The translations under genes were made by a program, and so were the position numbers. Positions 1 through 8,515 of a stretch of 64,000 nucleotides of DNA are shown here, in pieces; position 1 is the first letter of the stretch, and each line of letters opens with the position of its first letter. The DNA is from Paenisporosarcina macmurdoensis (GTDB taxonomy: Bacteria > Bacillota > Bacilli > Bacillales_A > Planococcaceae), in the NCBI RefSeq assembly GCF_042658845.1, contig NZ_JBHSRI010000019.1, positions 1 to 64,000 on the forward strand. The letters are read 5' to 3'. The notes below the pieces were generated by a model, which saw only the letters and a program-made list of their open reading frames with translations, searched no databases and was not told where the DNA came from.

Positions 1-81
1 TCTTTTCTAACCAAACTTGTTCTTTTTCTTTTCTTTTCAAATAAAATCCCCCCAGAAAATCAAATCTGGGAGGAGTATCTC

Positions 82-129
82 ATGAATCTTCTTCTATTAG
101 AATGTGTGCACTATTTGACGCTCACTTAA
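82..129 (+). CDS. possible 15-codon ORF with strong ribosome site
   Basis: An ATG at 82 follows a GGGAGGAG ribosome site at 68-75 and opens a 15-codon frame (begins MNLLLLE) that stops at 127-129. A hairpin with a short T-run lies 18 bases further on. A strong ribosome site on so short a frame with an immediate terminator looks like a leader peptide or a small expressed peptide, but nothing downstream on this strand would be controlled by it. It could equally be chance. I recognise no family. Confidence 0.2.
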   Translation: MNLLLLECVHYLTLT

Positions 130-146
130 AAAGTGATTCCAGACTG

Positions 147-176
147 AACCAGCCGAAGCAATATCGGCTGGTTTTA
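147..176 (+). terminator. hairpin with T-run, plus orientation
   Basis: AACCAGCCGA (147-156) pairs with TCGGCTGGTT (164-173) and runs into TTTT. The T-run is only on the plus strand, so it would stop transcription arriving from the left. It overlaps the stop codon of the minus-strand dehydrogenase, for which it would be a poor terminator. Confidence 0.65.
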
Positions 177-1223
177 TTGTTCGCCACTCAATTTAACTAG
201 AATTTTCGCTTGTGTTTTGTCGTTCGTCAGTGCATCAAAACCTTTTGTAATGATTTCTTCTAACTCAATCCGGCTTGTGATAATTAGTTTCGGATCTATC
301 TGTCCAGAGCTCATTAAATCGATTGTTTTCTGGAACACTTCAGGCTCATACGCTAGAGTTGACGTGATTTTAACTCCGGTAGTTGTCAAATCCATTGGGT
401 CGAATGAAACCGGTTTAGGGAAGATGGAAATAATGACAACCGTACCGCGTGATTTTGTGACCTTAATTGCCTGGTTTAATGTAATTTCCACACCAGCCAC
501 TTCAAATGACACGTCAAATCCTTCAGGTTCAATCTCTTTTGCTATTTCTAAAGGATTCACTTTACCAGGATTGACTACATGCGTAGCTCCTACTAATGTT
601 GCTTTTTCTAGGCGACTATCTGACAAGTCGAAAACAACAATTTTACTTGCCCCTTGTGCCTTCGCAGCAATAATCGTCACAAGACCAATTGGGCCTGCAC
701 CAAATACTGCTACTGTTTGTCCTGATTGCAACCCACCTTCTTTGACAGCTTGTACAGCAACAGCCGTCGGTTCGACAAGTGCGCCTTCCTCGAGTGACAG
801 TCCATCTGGAAGTGCGTAAACATTATGTTCAGCTACAATCGTAAAGTCAGCAAAACCACCATTAGATCCAAGTCCAACAAATGTAAATCCGTCATATATA
901 TCGTATTCGGGCGCTTTATTACCTTTTGTAATCAAAGGATTTACAACAACTCGATCACCCGTTTTAAATCGTGTTACATCAGAGCCGATTTCCTCGATGA
1001 CTCCAGCAAATTCATGTCCCATTGTTAGTGGTGCTTCCTGGTTTGTTAATGGATCAGGACCATTTGAAGGAATTAGCACAGGACCTTCTTGATATTCATG
1101 TAAGTCACTGCCGCAAATACCTACCCAAGCAACCCTTATTTTCACTTCATTAGGAAGAACTACGCTTACTTCCCGTTCTTCAACACGTATATCTTGCGCT
1201 TTATACCAAACTGCTGCTCTCAT
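174..1223 (-). CDS. bdhA: zinc-dependent alcohol dehydrogenase, 2,3-butanediol dehydrogenase type
   Basis: A 349-residue medium-chain dehydrogenase, the usual length for the BdhA/sorbitol dehydrogenase group. It should oxidise 2,3-butanediol or acetoin-type vicinal alcohols with NAD in the cytoplasm. Visible are the catalytic zinc region (GICGSDLHEY near residue 37 and GHEFAG near 69), the PLTNQEAP word typical of BdhA, and the Rossmann motif GAGPIGL near residue 175. The four-cysteine structural-zinc loop of many alcohol dehydrogenases is missing, as in BdhA. The start is supported by AGGAGATG 9-11 bases upstream. It stands alone, with repeat-filled spacer to its right. The substrate is inferred; a related polyol dehydrogenase is possible. 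Confidence 0.85.
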   Translation of the reverse strand: MRAAVWYKAQDIRVEEREVSVVLPNEVKIRVAWVGICGSDLHEYQEGPVLIPSNGPDPLTNQEAPLTMGHEFAGVIEEIGSDVTRFKTGDRVVVNPLITKGNKAPEYDIYDGFTFVGLGSNGGFADFTIVAEHNVYALPDGLSLEEGALVEPTAVAVQAVKEGGLQSGQTVAVFGAGPIGLVTIIAAKAQGASKIVVFDLSDSRLEKATLVGATHVVNPGKVNPLEIAKEIEPEGFDVSFEVAGVEITLNQAIKVTKSRGTVVIISIFPKPVSFDPMDLTTTGVKITSTLAYEPEVFQKTIDLMSSGQIDPKLIITSRIELEEIITKGFDALTNDKTQAKILVKLSGEQ

Positions 1224-1600
1224 ACTTCTTCACATCTCCTACTATTTTATTTAAAAATAACCGGTTCTGTTTATGAGGAATATGAAAAATCTCCCTATAC
1301 TGATTTTAACAAATATAAAAGTACTTTAACATGATAGTGCCTTATGCGTGTGCAACTAGGTAGAGTTTCCTGCTCGTTTTGGATTGTCACACTAAATCAT
1401 ACGATTTTGTTATGGGCTAAGTTTCTAAAAGCTACAGGACTTAGTTTTTTTACAAAGGTAGCCGATTATTCAACGAAAAAAAGAAGCTAATTGACCAGGT
1501 CACTTAGCTCCTATCTTATAGTCAATCCTGCGGTTCATATGTAAACAACGCTACCCGCAAGCTTTGACGAGCACAATACTTCAAGTTTGGCTTAGAAAGT
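1224..1600. other. gene-free spacer with a decayed R0 end
   Basis: No ORF with a ribosome site is visible. At about 1441-1470 the words TTAGTTTTTT, ACAAAGGTA and CCGATT match the right-hand end of the R0 repeats that follow, so this is probably a worn R0 fragment. Otherwise I see nothing. Confidence 0.4.
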
Positions 1601-1950
1601 ATAAAGCAAGCTAACAAATATGAAATGGCAGCAGATGTTGAAATCCCAAACTAGTTGTGATTGTTTACTTTTCTTTAACTTTAGAAAAAGGTGCCACCCA
1701 TACTGATTTTAATCGCTATTTATGGCTTTAGCGGATGATAATTAGCAAATAAATGATAAACTTCAAAATTGTTTATCAAAATTTCTCGATTTCTTTGTCA
1801 TGGGTGGCACCACTTTAATTATGACTATTTACAAAATTGATCATTTAATCAAACTTATTTTCAAGAAACCCATTGCTTACAGCTTTTAAGGGATTTCTCA
1901 TGCAATTGTAGTGTATATTCTGATTAGTTTTTTACACAGGTACCAGATTT
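1601..1950 (+). repeat. R0 repeat, tandem copy 1 (350 bp)
   Basis: First of two adjacent near-identical 350-bp units. Inside is a large inverted repeat, GGTGCCACCCAT at 1690-1701 and ATGGGTGGCACC at 1800-1811, enclosing an AT-rich loop. The right part (CAATTGTAGTGTATATTC and TTTTTTACACAGGTACC) recurs in the other copies. No ORF inside. It behaves like a non-coding MITE-like or hairpin element. Confidence 0.85.
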
Positions 1951-2300
1951 TTAAAGCAAGCTAGCAAATATGAAATGGCAGCAGATGTTGAAATCCCAAA
2001 ATAGTTGTGATTGTCTACTTTTCTTTAACTTTAGAAAAAGGTACCACCCATGCTGATTTTAATCGCTATTTATGATTTTAGCGGGTGATAATTAGCAAAT
2101 AAATGATACACTTCAAAATTGTCTATCAAATTTTCTCGATTTCTTTGTCATGGGTGGCACCACTTAAATTATGACTATTTACAAAATTGATCATTTAATC
2201 AAACTTACTTTTAAGAAACCCATCGCCTACAGCTTTTAAGGAATTTCTCAAGCAATTGTAGTGTATATTCTGATTAGTTTTTTACACAGGCACTTGATTT
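1951..2300 (+). repeat. R0 repeat, tandem copy 2 (350 bp)
   Basis: The same unit as 1601-1950, shifted by exactly 350 bases (AAAGCAAGCTA at 1953 against 1603). The left arm reads GGTACCACCCAT here, so one stem pair is lost relative to copy 1. Head-to-tail arrangement suggests local duplication rather than two independent insertions. Confidence 0.85.
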
Positions 2301-2336
2301 ATGAATTGCTGCAAACTGTTTAGTCTAGTTTAGCGG

Positions 2337-2618
2337 TTACACTCCTGAACCAGGCTGTTTCTTCTCCATCATAAACGATCTAGTTCCTTGAAAAATGTGT
2401 CCTTTTTTATAGGGGGGGTTATAGACATATACTTTAAATATGGTGTGGTCGATTGAATCGACAAATTGTTGATCGACAAAAGTGAAATCTTTTCGCTTAT
2501 ATATTCCGCTGAAGGTATCATCGCAAATATAAACAACTTCGCGTCTTTTTTTTAGATATGTCGCTAGTTCAATTGATTCTTGATTTAATCCTATGATGAT
2601 ATGAATAGTAATTTTCAT
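2337..2618 (-). CDS. hypothetical protein, 93 residues
   Basis: I do not recognise this protein. The start is supported by GAAGGAG 11-12 bases upstream. The first 35 residues (MKITIHIIIGLNQESIE then a charged helix and VVYICDD) look like one beta-alpha-beta turn of a Rossmann-like fold, and the rest is short and basic. It could be a small independent protein or the leftover N-terminus of a longer nucleotide-binding enzyme. It is isolated between R0 repeats, so decay of a once larger gene is plausible. Confidence 0.5.
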   Translation of the reverse strand: MKITIHIIIGLNQESIELATYLKKRREVVYICDDTFSGIYKRKDFTFVDQQFVDSIDHTIFKVYVYNPPYKKGHIFQGTRSFMMEKKQPGSGV

Positions 2619-2793
2619 TTAACGTGTTTCTCCTTCGTGGTATTTAGACATCAACTCTCTCTTTATTTTAATTTAATTCATTCAAATATGTAAGAAATTT
2701 CTGTTATTTATTCACAAAACAAAAGAACCCGAAAAAACAACTTCGAGCACTTCTAAATTTTCTATTTAAATTTGAGGGGCAACTTGACGATTT
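2619..2793. other. spacer upstream of the 93-residue ORF
   Basis: AT-rich, no ORF and no clear promoter that I can support. Confidence 0.3.
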
Positions 2794-3062
2794 CAAAAAA
2801 AGGTGCAACCCATGCAAAATATGGTAGCAATTTCTGATTAAATCGTCAGTGTTACAACAAAAAAATAACACACTTCAAAATTGTTTATCAAAAATTACCG
2901 ATTAATTTGTCATGGGTGGCACCACTTAAATTATGACTATTTACAATATTGATAATTTAGTCAAAATTTCTTTTTAGAAACTCATTGCCTACAGCCTTTA
3001 AGGAATTTCTTATGCAATTGTAGTGTATATTCTGATTAGTTTTTTACACAGGTACCCGATTT
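2794..3062 (+). repeat. R0 repeat, partial copy 3
   Basis: Starts at the left arm of the inverted repeat (AAAAAAAGGTGCAACCCATG) and runs to the shared end TTTTTTACACAGGTACCCGA. It lacks the first 80 or so bases of the 350-bp unit, so that left part is a separable module. The right arm ATGGGTGGCACC is intact near 2912; the left arm has lost pairs. Confidence 0.8.
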
Positions 3063-3072
3063 TCAGAAAAAC

Positions 3073-3115
3073 AAACACCAGGAAGCACATGGTTAATATA
3101 TTCTATTTTCCTGGT
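3073..3115 (-). terminator. terminator of galU-galE
   Basis: On the minus strand ACCAGGAAAA overlaps the last galE codons and pairs with TTCCTGGT about 22 bases on, followed by GTTTGTTTTTC. The loop is long for an intrinsic terminator but the T-rich tail fits. Confidence 0.5.
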
Positions 3116-4083
3116 TTTTCATTACTGTGCCATCTCCAAGCACTCTCTATAATCTCTTGCAACTGATATTTAGGTTTCCAACCTAATGCTTTAGTAATCT
3201 TATCAGAAGAAGCCACCAACACAGCCGGATCTCCAGGACGTCGATCAGCATATTCAACAACAGCAGATTTTTTTGAAACTTTTTCACATACTTCGATAAT
3301 TTCTTGTACAGAATAACCTGCACCGTTTCCAAGGTTATATATTTCATTAGATATATCACCACTAACTAATCCTTCATAAGCTAGTACATGAGCATTAGCC
3401 AAGTCAGTCACATGAATGTAGTCTCTCACACAAGTGCCATCGGCTGTTTCATAATCAGTGCCAAAAACAGAAATCTTCTCTCTCTGTCCTAATAAGTGCT
3501 GCAACACAATTGGGATTAAGTGTGATTCTGGTTCATGACTTTCCCCTATTTCTCCAGACTTATGCGCTCCTGCAGCGTTGAAATATCTCAAGACTACATA
3601 TTGCAAATCATGTACAAGAGCAACATCAGCTAGAATATGTTCTACCATAAGCTTTGAACGCCCATAGGGATTAATCGGATTTGTAGCGGTCTCCTCTGTA
3701 ATCATTTCTGTGTTTGGTATGCCGTAAGTAGCGGCAGTAGAAGAAAAGATGAATTTCCCTACTCCGTATTCAACCATTTTCTTTAATAAGGTTATAGTTG
3801 CACTGACATTATTACCATAATAAATCAATGGCTTTTCCACTGACTCTCCTACTAAACTATTCGCTGCGAAATGGAAAACTGCATCAATCTTGTAAGTAGT
3901 AAATACAAAATCAAGAACAGCTTCATCTCCTAAGTCACCATTTACAAATGTTACATTGTCATCTAATAAAAAAGGATATCCCGTTGATAAGTTATCCAAT
4001 ACTACGACTTCGTAGTTCCCAATTAGTTCTTTAACCGTGTGGCTACCAATATAGCCAGCGCCACCACATACTAAAATTGACAT
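3103..4083 (-). CDS. galE: UDP-glucose 4-epimerase
   Basis: A 326-residue extended SDR that interconverts UDP-glucose and UDP-galactose with tightly bound NAD. Visible are the NAD motif GGAGYIGSH at residues 8-16, the AANSLVGES substrate loop, the SSTAATYG segment with catalytic Ser/Thr, and the Tyr-Lys pair in NPYGRSK. Length is standard. The start has AAAGGGG seven or so bases upstream and lies one base after the galU stop, so the two genes are translationally coupled. It closes the exopolysaccharide locus and would supply UDP-galactose or UDP-GalNAc for the polymer. Confidence 0.95.
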   Translation of the reverse strand: MSILVCGGAGYIGSHTVKELIGNYEVVVLDNLSTGYPFLLDDNVTFVNGDLGDEAVLDFVFTTYKIDAVFHFAANSLVGESVEKPLIYYGNNVSATITLLKKMVEYGVGKFIFSSTAATYGIPNTEMITEETATNPINPYGRSKLMVEHILADVALVHDLQYVVLRYFNAAGAHKSGEIGESHEPESHLIPIVLQHLLGQREKISVFGTDYETADGTCVRDYIHVTDLANAHVLAYEGLVSGDISNEIYNLGNGAGYSVQEIIEVCEKVSKKSAVVEYADRRPGDPAVLVASSDKITKALGWKPKYQLQEIIESAWRWHSNEKPGK

Positions 4084-4084
4084 G

Positions 4085-4966
4085 TTATTCCCCTTTAATC
4101 AATGATTCTTCTAATTTTTTCTCAAATAACTCTAACAGTTGTTCTCTCAGTTCTGGTCTTTTCAAAGCAAATTCAATAGTCGTTTCAAGGAAACCAAACT
4201 TATCTCCCACATCAAAACGTCTTCCATCAAACTCATATGCATAAACGGGTTGAACTTCATTTAATTTCTGAATAGCATCAGTAAGTTGAATTTCTCCACC
4301 AGCTCCTAATTGATGTTCCCCTAAGAAATCAAAAATTTCTGGTGTTAATACATATCTTCCCATAATCGCGTAATTAGATGGTGCAGTTCCTGCAGCTGGC
4401 TTTTCTACAAAACGATTTACTTTAATTAGCTTCCCATTACTTTCTTGAGGATCAATAATACCATAACGTTCTGTGTCACTATTCGAAACTTTCTGAACAC
4501 CAATCACACTCTTACCTGTCTTATCATATTGATCCATCAATTGTGCTAAGCATGGTTCATCGTTTTCAACAATATCATCCCCAAGCAACACAGCGAATGG
4601 TTCTTTGCCAATAAAATTACGTGCTGACCAAATAGCATGTCCTAATCCCAAAGGTTGCTTTTGGCGAATATAATGAATTTCTACTTTTGAAGTCTTCATA
4701 ACAGAATCTAGCATATCCCATTTACCGTTCTTCATTAAGGTCTCTTCTAATTCATAAGCATGATCAAAGTGATCTTCAATTGCTCTTTTTCCTTTACCAG
4801 TTACAATAATTATGTCTTCTATACCAGATGCTATTGCTTCTTCTACTATATATTGAATAGTAGGCTTATCCACTATTGGCAGCATTTCTTTTGGCATTGC
4901 TTTTGTCGCAGGCAAGAACCGAGTTCCTAGACCGGCAGCTGGAATAATTGCTTTTTTTATTTTCAC
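4085..4966 (-). CDS. galU: UTP-glucose-1-phosphate uridylyltransferase
   Basis: A 293-residue GalU/GtaB enzyme making UDP-glucose from glucose-1-phosphate and UTP. The nucleotide-binding GLGTRFLPATKAMPKEM near residues 12-28 and the VEKP and GGEIQLTDA motifs are all present. The start is GTG at 4966, with a weak AGGT site. It has its own promoter (5027-5056) and is followed immediately by galE, so it can be expressed separately from the rest of the capsule genes. A decayed copy of its 3' end lies at about 11528-11612. Confidence 0.95.
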   Translation of the reverse strand: MKIKKAIIPAAGLGTRFLPATKAMPKEMLPIVDKPTIQYIVEEAIASGIEDIIIVTGKGKRAIEDHFDHAYELEETLMKNGKWDMLDSVMKTSKVEIHYIRQKQPLGLGHAIWSARNFIGKEPFAVLLGDDIVENDEPCLAQLMDQYDKTGKSVIGVQKVSNSDTERYGIIDPQESNGKLIKVNRFVEKPAAGTAPSNYAIMGRYVLTPEIFDFLGEHQLGAGGEIQLTDAIQKLNEVQPVYAYEFDGRRFDVGDKFGFLETTIEFALKRPELREQLLELFEKKLEESLIKGE

Positions 4967-5026
4967 GGTAAATACCTACTTTCACTAATTAAATTGTGCA
5001 ATAACAAAACCTATGTAACTATTTAA

Positions 5027-5056
5027 ATTATACCCCATTATGTTGTTATGCATCAA
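5027..5056 (-). promoter_or_regulatory. sigma-A promoter of galU-galE
   Basis: Minus strand: TTGATG (5051-5056), an 18-base spacer and TATAAT (5027-5032), about 60 bases before the galU start. The -10 is a perfect consensus. Confidence 0.6.
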
Positions 5057-5118
5057 AATTCTCTGCCTTTGAATCTTTTGACGAAAGATAGAATTGACAC
5101 ATTCTAATACATAAAACT

Positions 5119-5146
5119 AGCGACCGAAGATGTAATTTCGGTCGCC
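5119..5146 (-). terminator. hairpin, probable terminator of the rmlA/rmlB transcript
   Basis: GCGACCGAA (5120-5128) pairs with TTCGGTCGC (5137-5145); on the minus strand it runs into TAGTTTTATG. The T-run is weak. The hairpin closely resembles the second hairpin of the R1 repeats (for example at 55765-55787), so it may be a solitary R1-derived module reused as terminator. Confidence 0.5.
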
Positions 5147-5191
5147 ATTGCATTTCCTATATAGTTTCTAGCAGCAATCCACAGACCATAT

Positions 5192-5380
5192 AAAGGTGTC
5201 ATCAAGGTTGAATTCAGACGAATTCTCTAATTAAATTAAATTCATTAATAGGAAAAATGATAAACTTGATAATTGTTCAACAAAACATCTTACTAAATTG
5301 TCGCAGATGGCAGCGCTAAAATTCTAACAATGTACAAGTTTAATTCTTAAAATTCTCCTAACAATTGTCGTGTCCATTTT
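5192..5380 (+). repeat. decayed R0 copy
   Basis: Aligns loosely with R0: AAAGGTGTCATC at the left, AATGATAAACTTGATAATTGTT in the middle, GTCGCAGATGGCAGCGCT in place of the right arm, and CAATTGTCGTGTCCATTTT at the right. Heavily mutated, with the inverted repeat destroyed. Confidence 0.5.
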
Positions 5381-5391
5381 TATGAGAAGAA

Positions 5392-6408
5392 CTATTTATT
5401 GGAATACTGTTTATCGAAGTAACTTTGATATTCCCCATTTAAAATTTGCTCCCACCATTCTTTATTATCAAGATACCATTGAATCGTTTGTAAAATTCCT
5501 GTTTCAAAAGTATACGTAGGTTTCCAACCTAGATTCCCTAGTTTAGTAGGATTAATTGCATACCGTTTGTCATGTCCTAATCGATCTATGACGAACTCAA
5601 TTAGCTCTTCTGATTTACCCAAACTACTAATAATTGTTTTGACAACTTCGAGATTTGTTCGTTCATTATGACCTCCAACATTATACACTTCGCCATTCAC
5701 ACCTTCATGCATTACTAAATCTATAGCTGCACAATGGTCACTTACATGTAACCAATCTCTTATATTTTTTCCATCACCGTATACTGGAATCTTTTGTTCA
5801 TTTAACACCCGAGAAATAGTTAATGGAATTAACTTTTCAGGAAAATGATAAGGGCCATAATTGTTTGAACAACGGGTTATATTGATAGGAAGACCAAATG
5901 TTTCATAGTAAGCTCGTACTAGTAAGTCTGATGAAGCTTTACTCGCACTATACGGACTATTTGGTTGTAAGGGGGTTTCCTCCGTAAAGAATAAAGTTGG
6001 ATCAAATTCCAATTCGCCGTAAACTTCATCGGTAGATACATGAATAAACTTCGTAAGATTTATTTGCATAGCGGCATCTAACAATACTTGTGTTCCTAAT
6101 ACATTTGTACGTACAAAAATTTCAGGTTCAGTAATCGAACGATCTACATGGCTTTCTGCAGCAAAATGAATCACATAATCAAATTTCTCTTTTACAAATA
6201 AAGACATTACAGTTTCTCGATCTGATATATCAGCTTTCACAAAGAAATAATTATCTTTATTTTCAATTTCATAATGTTTTGTTAAATCACCAGCATAAGT
6301 AAGTAAGTCTAAATTGTATATAATATATTGAGGATATTTATTCACCATATAATGAACAAAATTACCACCAATGAACCCCGCTCCACCAGTTACTAATATC
6401 TTCTTCAT
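5392..6408 (-). CDS. rmlB: dTDP-glucose 4,6-dehydratase
   Basis: A 338-residue extended SDR converting dTDP-glucose to dTDP-4-keto-6-deoxyglucose. Features: NAD motif GGAGFIGGNF near residue 7, HFAAESHVDRSI, the STDEVYGEL segment with the catalytic Asp-Glu pair, and YSASKASSD with Tyr/Lys. AAGGAG lies six or so bases before the ATG. It follows rmlA by 21 bases. Neither rmlC nor rmlD is in the window, so the keto-sugar is not obviously headed to rhamnose. The neighbouring wecE-type aminotransferase points to dTDP-4-amino-4,6-dideoxygalactose. Confidence 0.95.
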   Translation of the reverse strand: MKKILVTGGAGFIGGNFVHYMVNKYPQYIIYNLDLLTYAGDLTKHYEIENKDNYFFVKADISDRETVMSLFVKEKFDYVIHFAAESHVDRSITEPEIFVRTNVLGTQVLLDAAMQINLTKFIHVSTDEVYGELEFDPTLFFTEETPLQPNSPYSASKASSDLLVRAYYETFGLPINITRCSNNYGPYHFPEKLIPLTISRVLNEQKIPVYGDGKNIRDWLHVSDHCAAIDLVMHEGVNGEVYNVGGHNERTNLEVVKTIISSLGKSEELIEFVIDRLGHDKRYAINPTKLGNLGWKPTYTFETGILQTIQWYLDNKEWWEQILNGEYQSYFDKQYSNK

Positions 6409-6427
6409 TACTTACTCCTTTTTATTG

Positions 6428-7306
6428 TTAATTTTTTTGAATTCCTACTGCAACTTCTTCTAAATATTTTCCATAATCCGTTTTAATCAACGGTTCTGCT
6501 AATTCTAATAACTGTTCTTTTGTGATATAACCTCTTCTAAAAGCAATTTCCTCAATACATGCTACATATAAGCCTTGTCTCTTTTGTATCGCCTCTACAA
6601 AATTAGAAGCTTCCAATAATGATTCGTGTGTACCTGTATCTAACCAAGCTAAGCCCCTGCCCATGATTTGCACTTTGAGTTTATTAATACGAAGATATTC
6701 ATCTATTACGGATGTAATTTCCTTTTCACCACGATCAGAAGGTTTTATTCTTTTTGAAATTTCTACAACTTTATTATCAAAAAAATATAAACCTGGCACC
6801 GCATATGATGATTTAGGTTTGTTAGGCTTTTCCTCAATTGAAACTGCATTCAATTGATCATCAACCTCAACTACTCCATATGCTCTTGGGTCTTTCACAT
6901 AGCATCCAAAGATGATACCACCAGTTGTTAACGTCGCTGCTTGTTTTACTTTGTTACCAAAGTCTGAACCGTAAAAGATATTATCACCAAGTACTAAAGC
7001 AACAGAAGAATCACCAATAAAATTCTCCCCAATCGTAAAGGCCTCTGCAAGACCATTTGGGGTTTCTTGAACGGCGTATTCTAGACTCATACCGAGTTTA
7101 CTTCCATCACCTAGAAGGTCTTTAAATCCTGTAATATCCCTAGGAGTAGAAATAATTAAAATTTCTTTTATTCCCGCTAGCATTAAAACCGATAGAGGAT
7201 AATAAATCATTGGTTTATCGTACACCGGTAGCATTTGCTTTGAAATAGACTTAGTCAAAGGATAAAGACGTGTACCAGAACCACCAGCTAGAATAATACC
7301 TTTCAA
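6428..7306 (-). CDS. rmlA: glucose-1-phosphate thymidylyltransferase
   Basis: A 292-residue RmlA making dTDP-glucose. The N-terminal signature GGSGTRLYPLTKSISKQ, the GDNIFYG loop and the EEKP motif are intact. It starts at TTG (7306), preceded by GAGGTGATT, and lies 11 bases after the wecE stop. The order acyltransferase-wecE-rmlA-rmlB with tiny gaps marks a functional sub-operon for one dTDP-amino sugar. Confidence 0.95.
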   Translation of the reverse strand: MKGIILAGGSGTRLYPLTKSISKQMLPVYDKPMIYYPLSVLMLAGIKEILIISTPRDITGFKDLLGDGSKLGMSLEYAVQETPNGLAEAFTIGENFIGDSSVALVLGDNIFYGSDFGNKVKQAATLTTGGIIFGCYVKDPRAYGVVEVDDQLNAVSIEEKPNKPKSSYAVPGLYFFDNKVVEISKRIKPSDRGEKEITSVIDEYLRINKLKVQIMGRGLAWLDTGTHESLLEASNFVEAIQKRQGLYVACIEEIAFRRGYITKEQLLELAEPLIKTDYGKYLEEVAVGIQKN

Positions 7307-7317
7307 AATTAATCACC

Positions 7318-8457
7318 TCACTTTATTCTTCTAAAGTATTCATTTACTTTGTTAATCACAAAAAAAACTTCACTTTTTTCCATATTATAGTAAAGTGGCA
7401 ACCTCAAAAGGCGTTCGCTCTCTACAGTAGTAAAATTATCTGGACCAAAAAAACGAGAGTACTTTAGTCCAGCTTCAGAAGTATGTAATGGAACGTAATG
7501 AAATGAAGCAATAATACCTTCTTCCTTTAGGTACTTTGTTAATTCTGTTCTTTCTTCCAAGTTTTTACATTTTATGTAAAACATATGTGCATTATGTTCA
7601 CAATCACCAGGTATATATGGCAATTCTAAAATGCCACTTTCCTGCAAAGTCTTAAATCCATTATAATATAAATTCCATGAATTAATTCGATTATTATTGA
7701 TCATATTGGCTTTTTCTAACTGAGCAAATAAATATGCTACATTTAGTTCGCTTGGTAAATAAGAACTTCCTATATCTACCCATGAATACTTGTCTACTTG
7801 ACCTCTTAAGAATTTACTTCTATTTGTACCTTTTTCACGAATAACTTCAGCTCGCTCTATAAATTCTTTATTTCGAATTAATAAAGCACCACCTTCACCC
7901 ATGGAATAATTTTTTGTTTCATGGAAGCTAAAGCAGCCAAAGTCACCAATTGTGCCTAATGAAGTCCCTTTATAAGTTGACATAACTCCTTGAGCTGCAT
8001 CCTCAATTACATATAAGCTGTGTTTCTTTGCGATTTCCATTATTTTATTCATTTCACAAGAAACACCTGCATAATGCACAGGAACAATTGCTCTAGTTCT
8101 TTCAGTTATTGCATCTTCTATTAAACTTTCATCTATATTCATAGTGTCAGGCCTAATATCAACAAATACTATTTTCGCTCCTCTTAAAACAAATGCATTA
8201 ACTGTCGATACAAATGTATAAGAAGGTGCAATTATTTCATCACCTGGTTGAATGTTTGCTAATATCGCAGCCAATTCTAAGGAATGAGTACAAGATGTAG
8301 TCATTAATGCTTTTGGAGTTTGAAAGTTTTCTTCAAACCAATTATTACATTTCTTTGTAAATGGTCCATCACCACATAACTTTTTATTTATTTCAATGGC
8401 TTCTTTAATATATTCAAGCTCTTTTCCTATAAAAGGTGGAATATTAAAATTAATCAC
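7318..8457 (-). CDS. wecE: dTDP-4-amino-4,6-dideoxygalactose transaminase (WecE/RffA)
   Basis: A PLP-dependent DegT/DnrJ/EryC1/StrS-family aminotransferase of about 379 residues that should turn dTDP-4-keto-6-deoxyglucose into dTDP-Fuc4N. It matches WecE over its length: GKLCGDG-like start, PSYTFVSTVNAF, DIRPDTMNID, VEDAAQGVMSTYKG, and the PLP-lysine region FHETKNYSMGEGGA. I chose the GTG at 8457 because GGAGGG lies seven bases upstream and the protein then begins like WecE (VINFNIPP). The longer frame from 8547 would add about 30 unrelated residues and overlap the upstream gene. Confidence 0.9.
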   Translation of the reverse strand: MINFNIPPFIGKELEYIKEAIEINKKLCGDGPFTKKCNNWFEENFQTPKALMTTSCTHSLELAAILANIQPGDEIIAPSYTFVSTVNAFVLRGAKIVFVDIRPDTMNIDESLIEDAITERTRAIVPVHYAGVSCEMNKIMEIAKKHSLYVIEDAAQGVMSTYKGTSLGTIGDFGCFSFHETKNYSMGEGGALLIRNKEFIERAEVIREKGTNRSKFLRGQVDKYSWVDIGSSYLPSELNVAYLFAQLEKANMINNNRINSWNLYYNGFKTLQESGILELPYIPGDCEHNAHMFYIKCKNLEERTELTKYLKEEGIIASFHYVPLHTSEAGLKYSRFFGPDNFTTVESERLLRLPLYYNMEKSEVFFVINKVNEYFRRIK

Positions 8458-8515
8458 ATATGACCCTCCAAACTTATAAATTTTGTTATATTTTATATGT
8501 GAAAAACTTTTTAAT

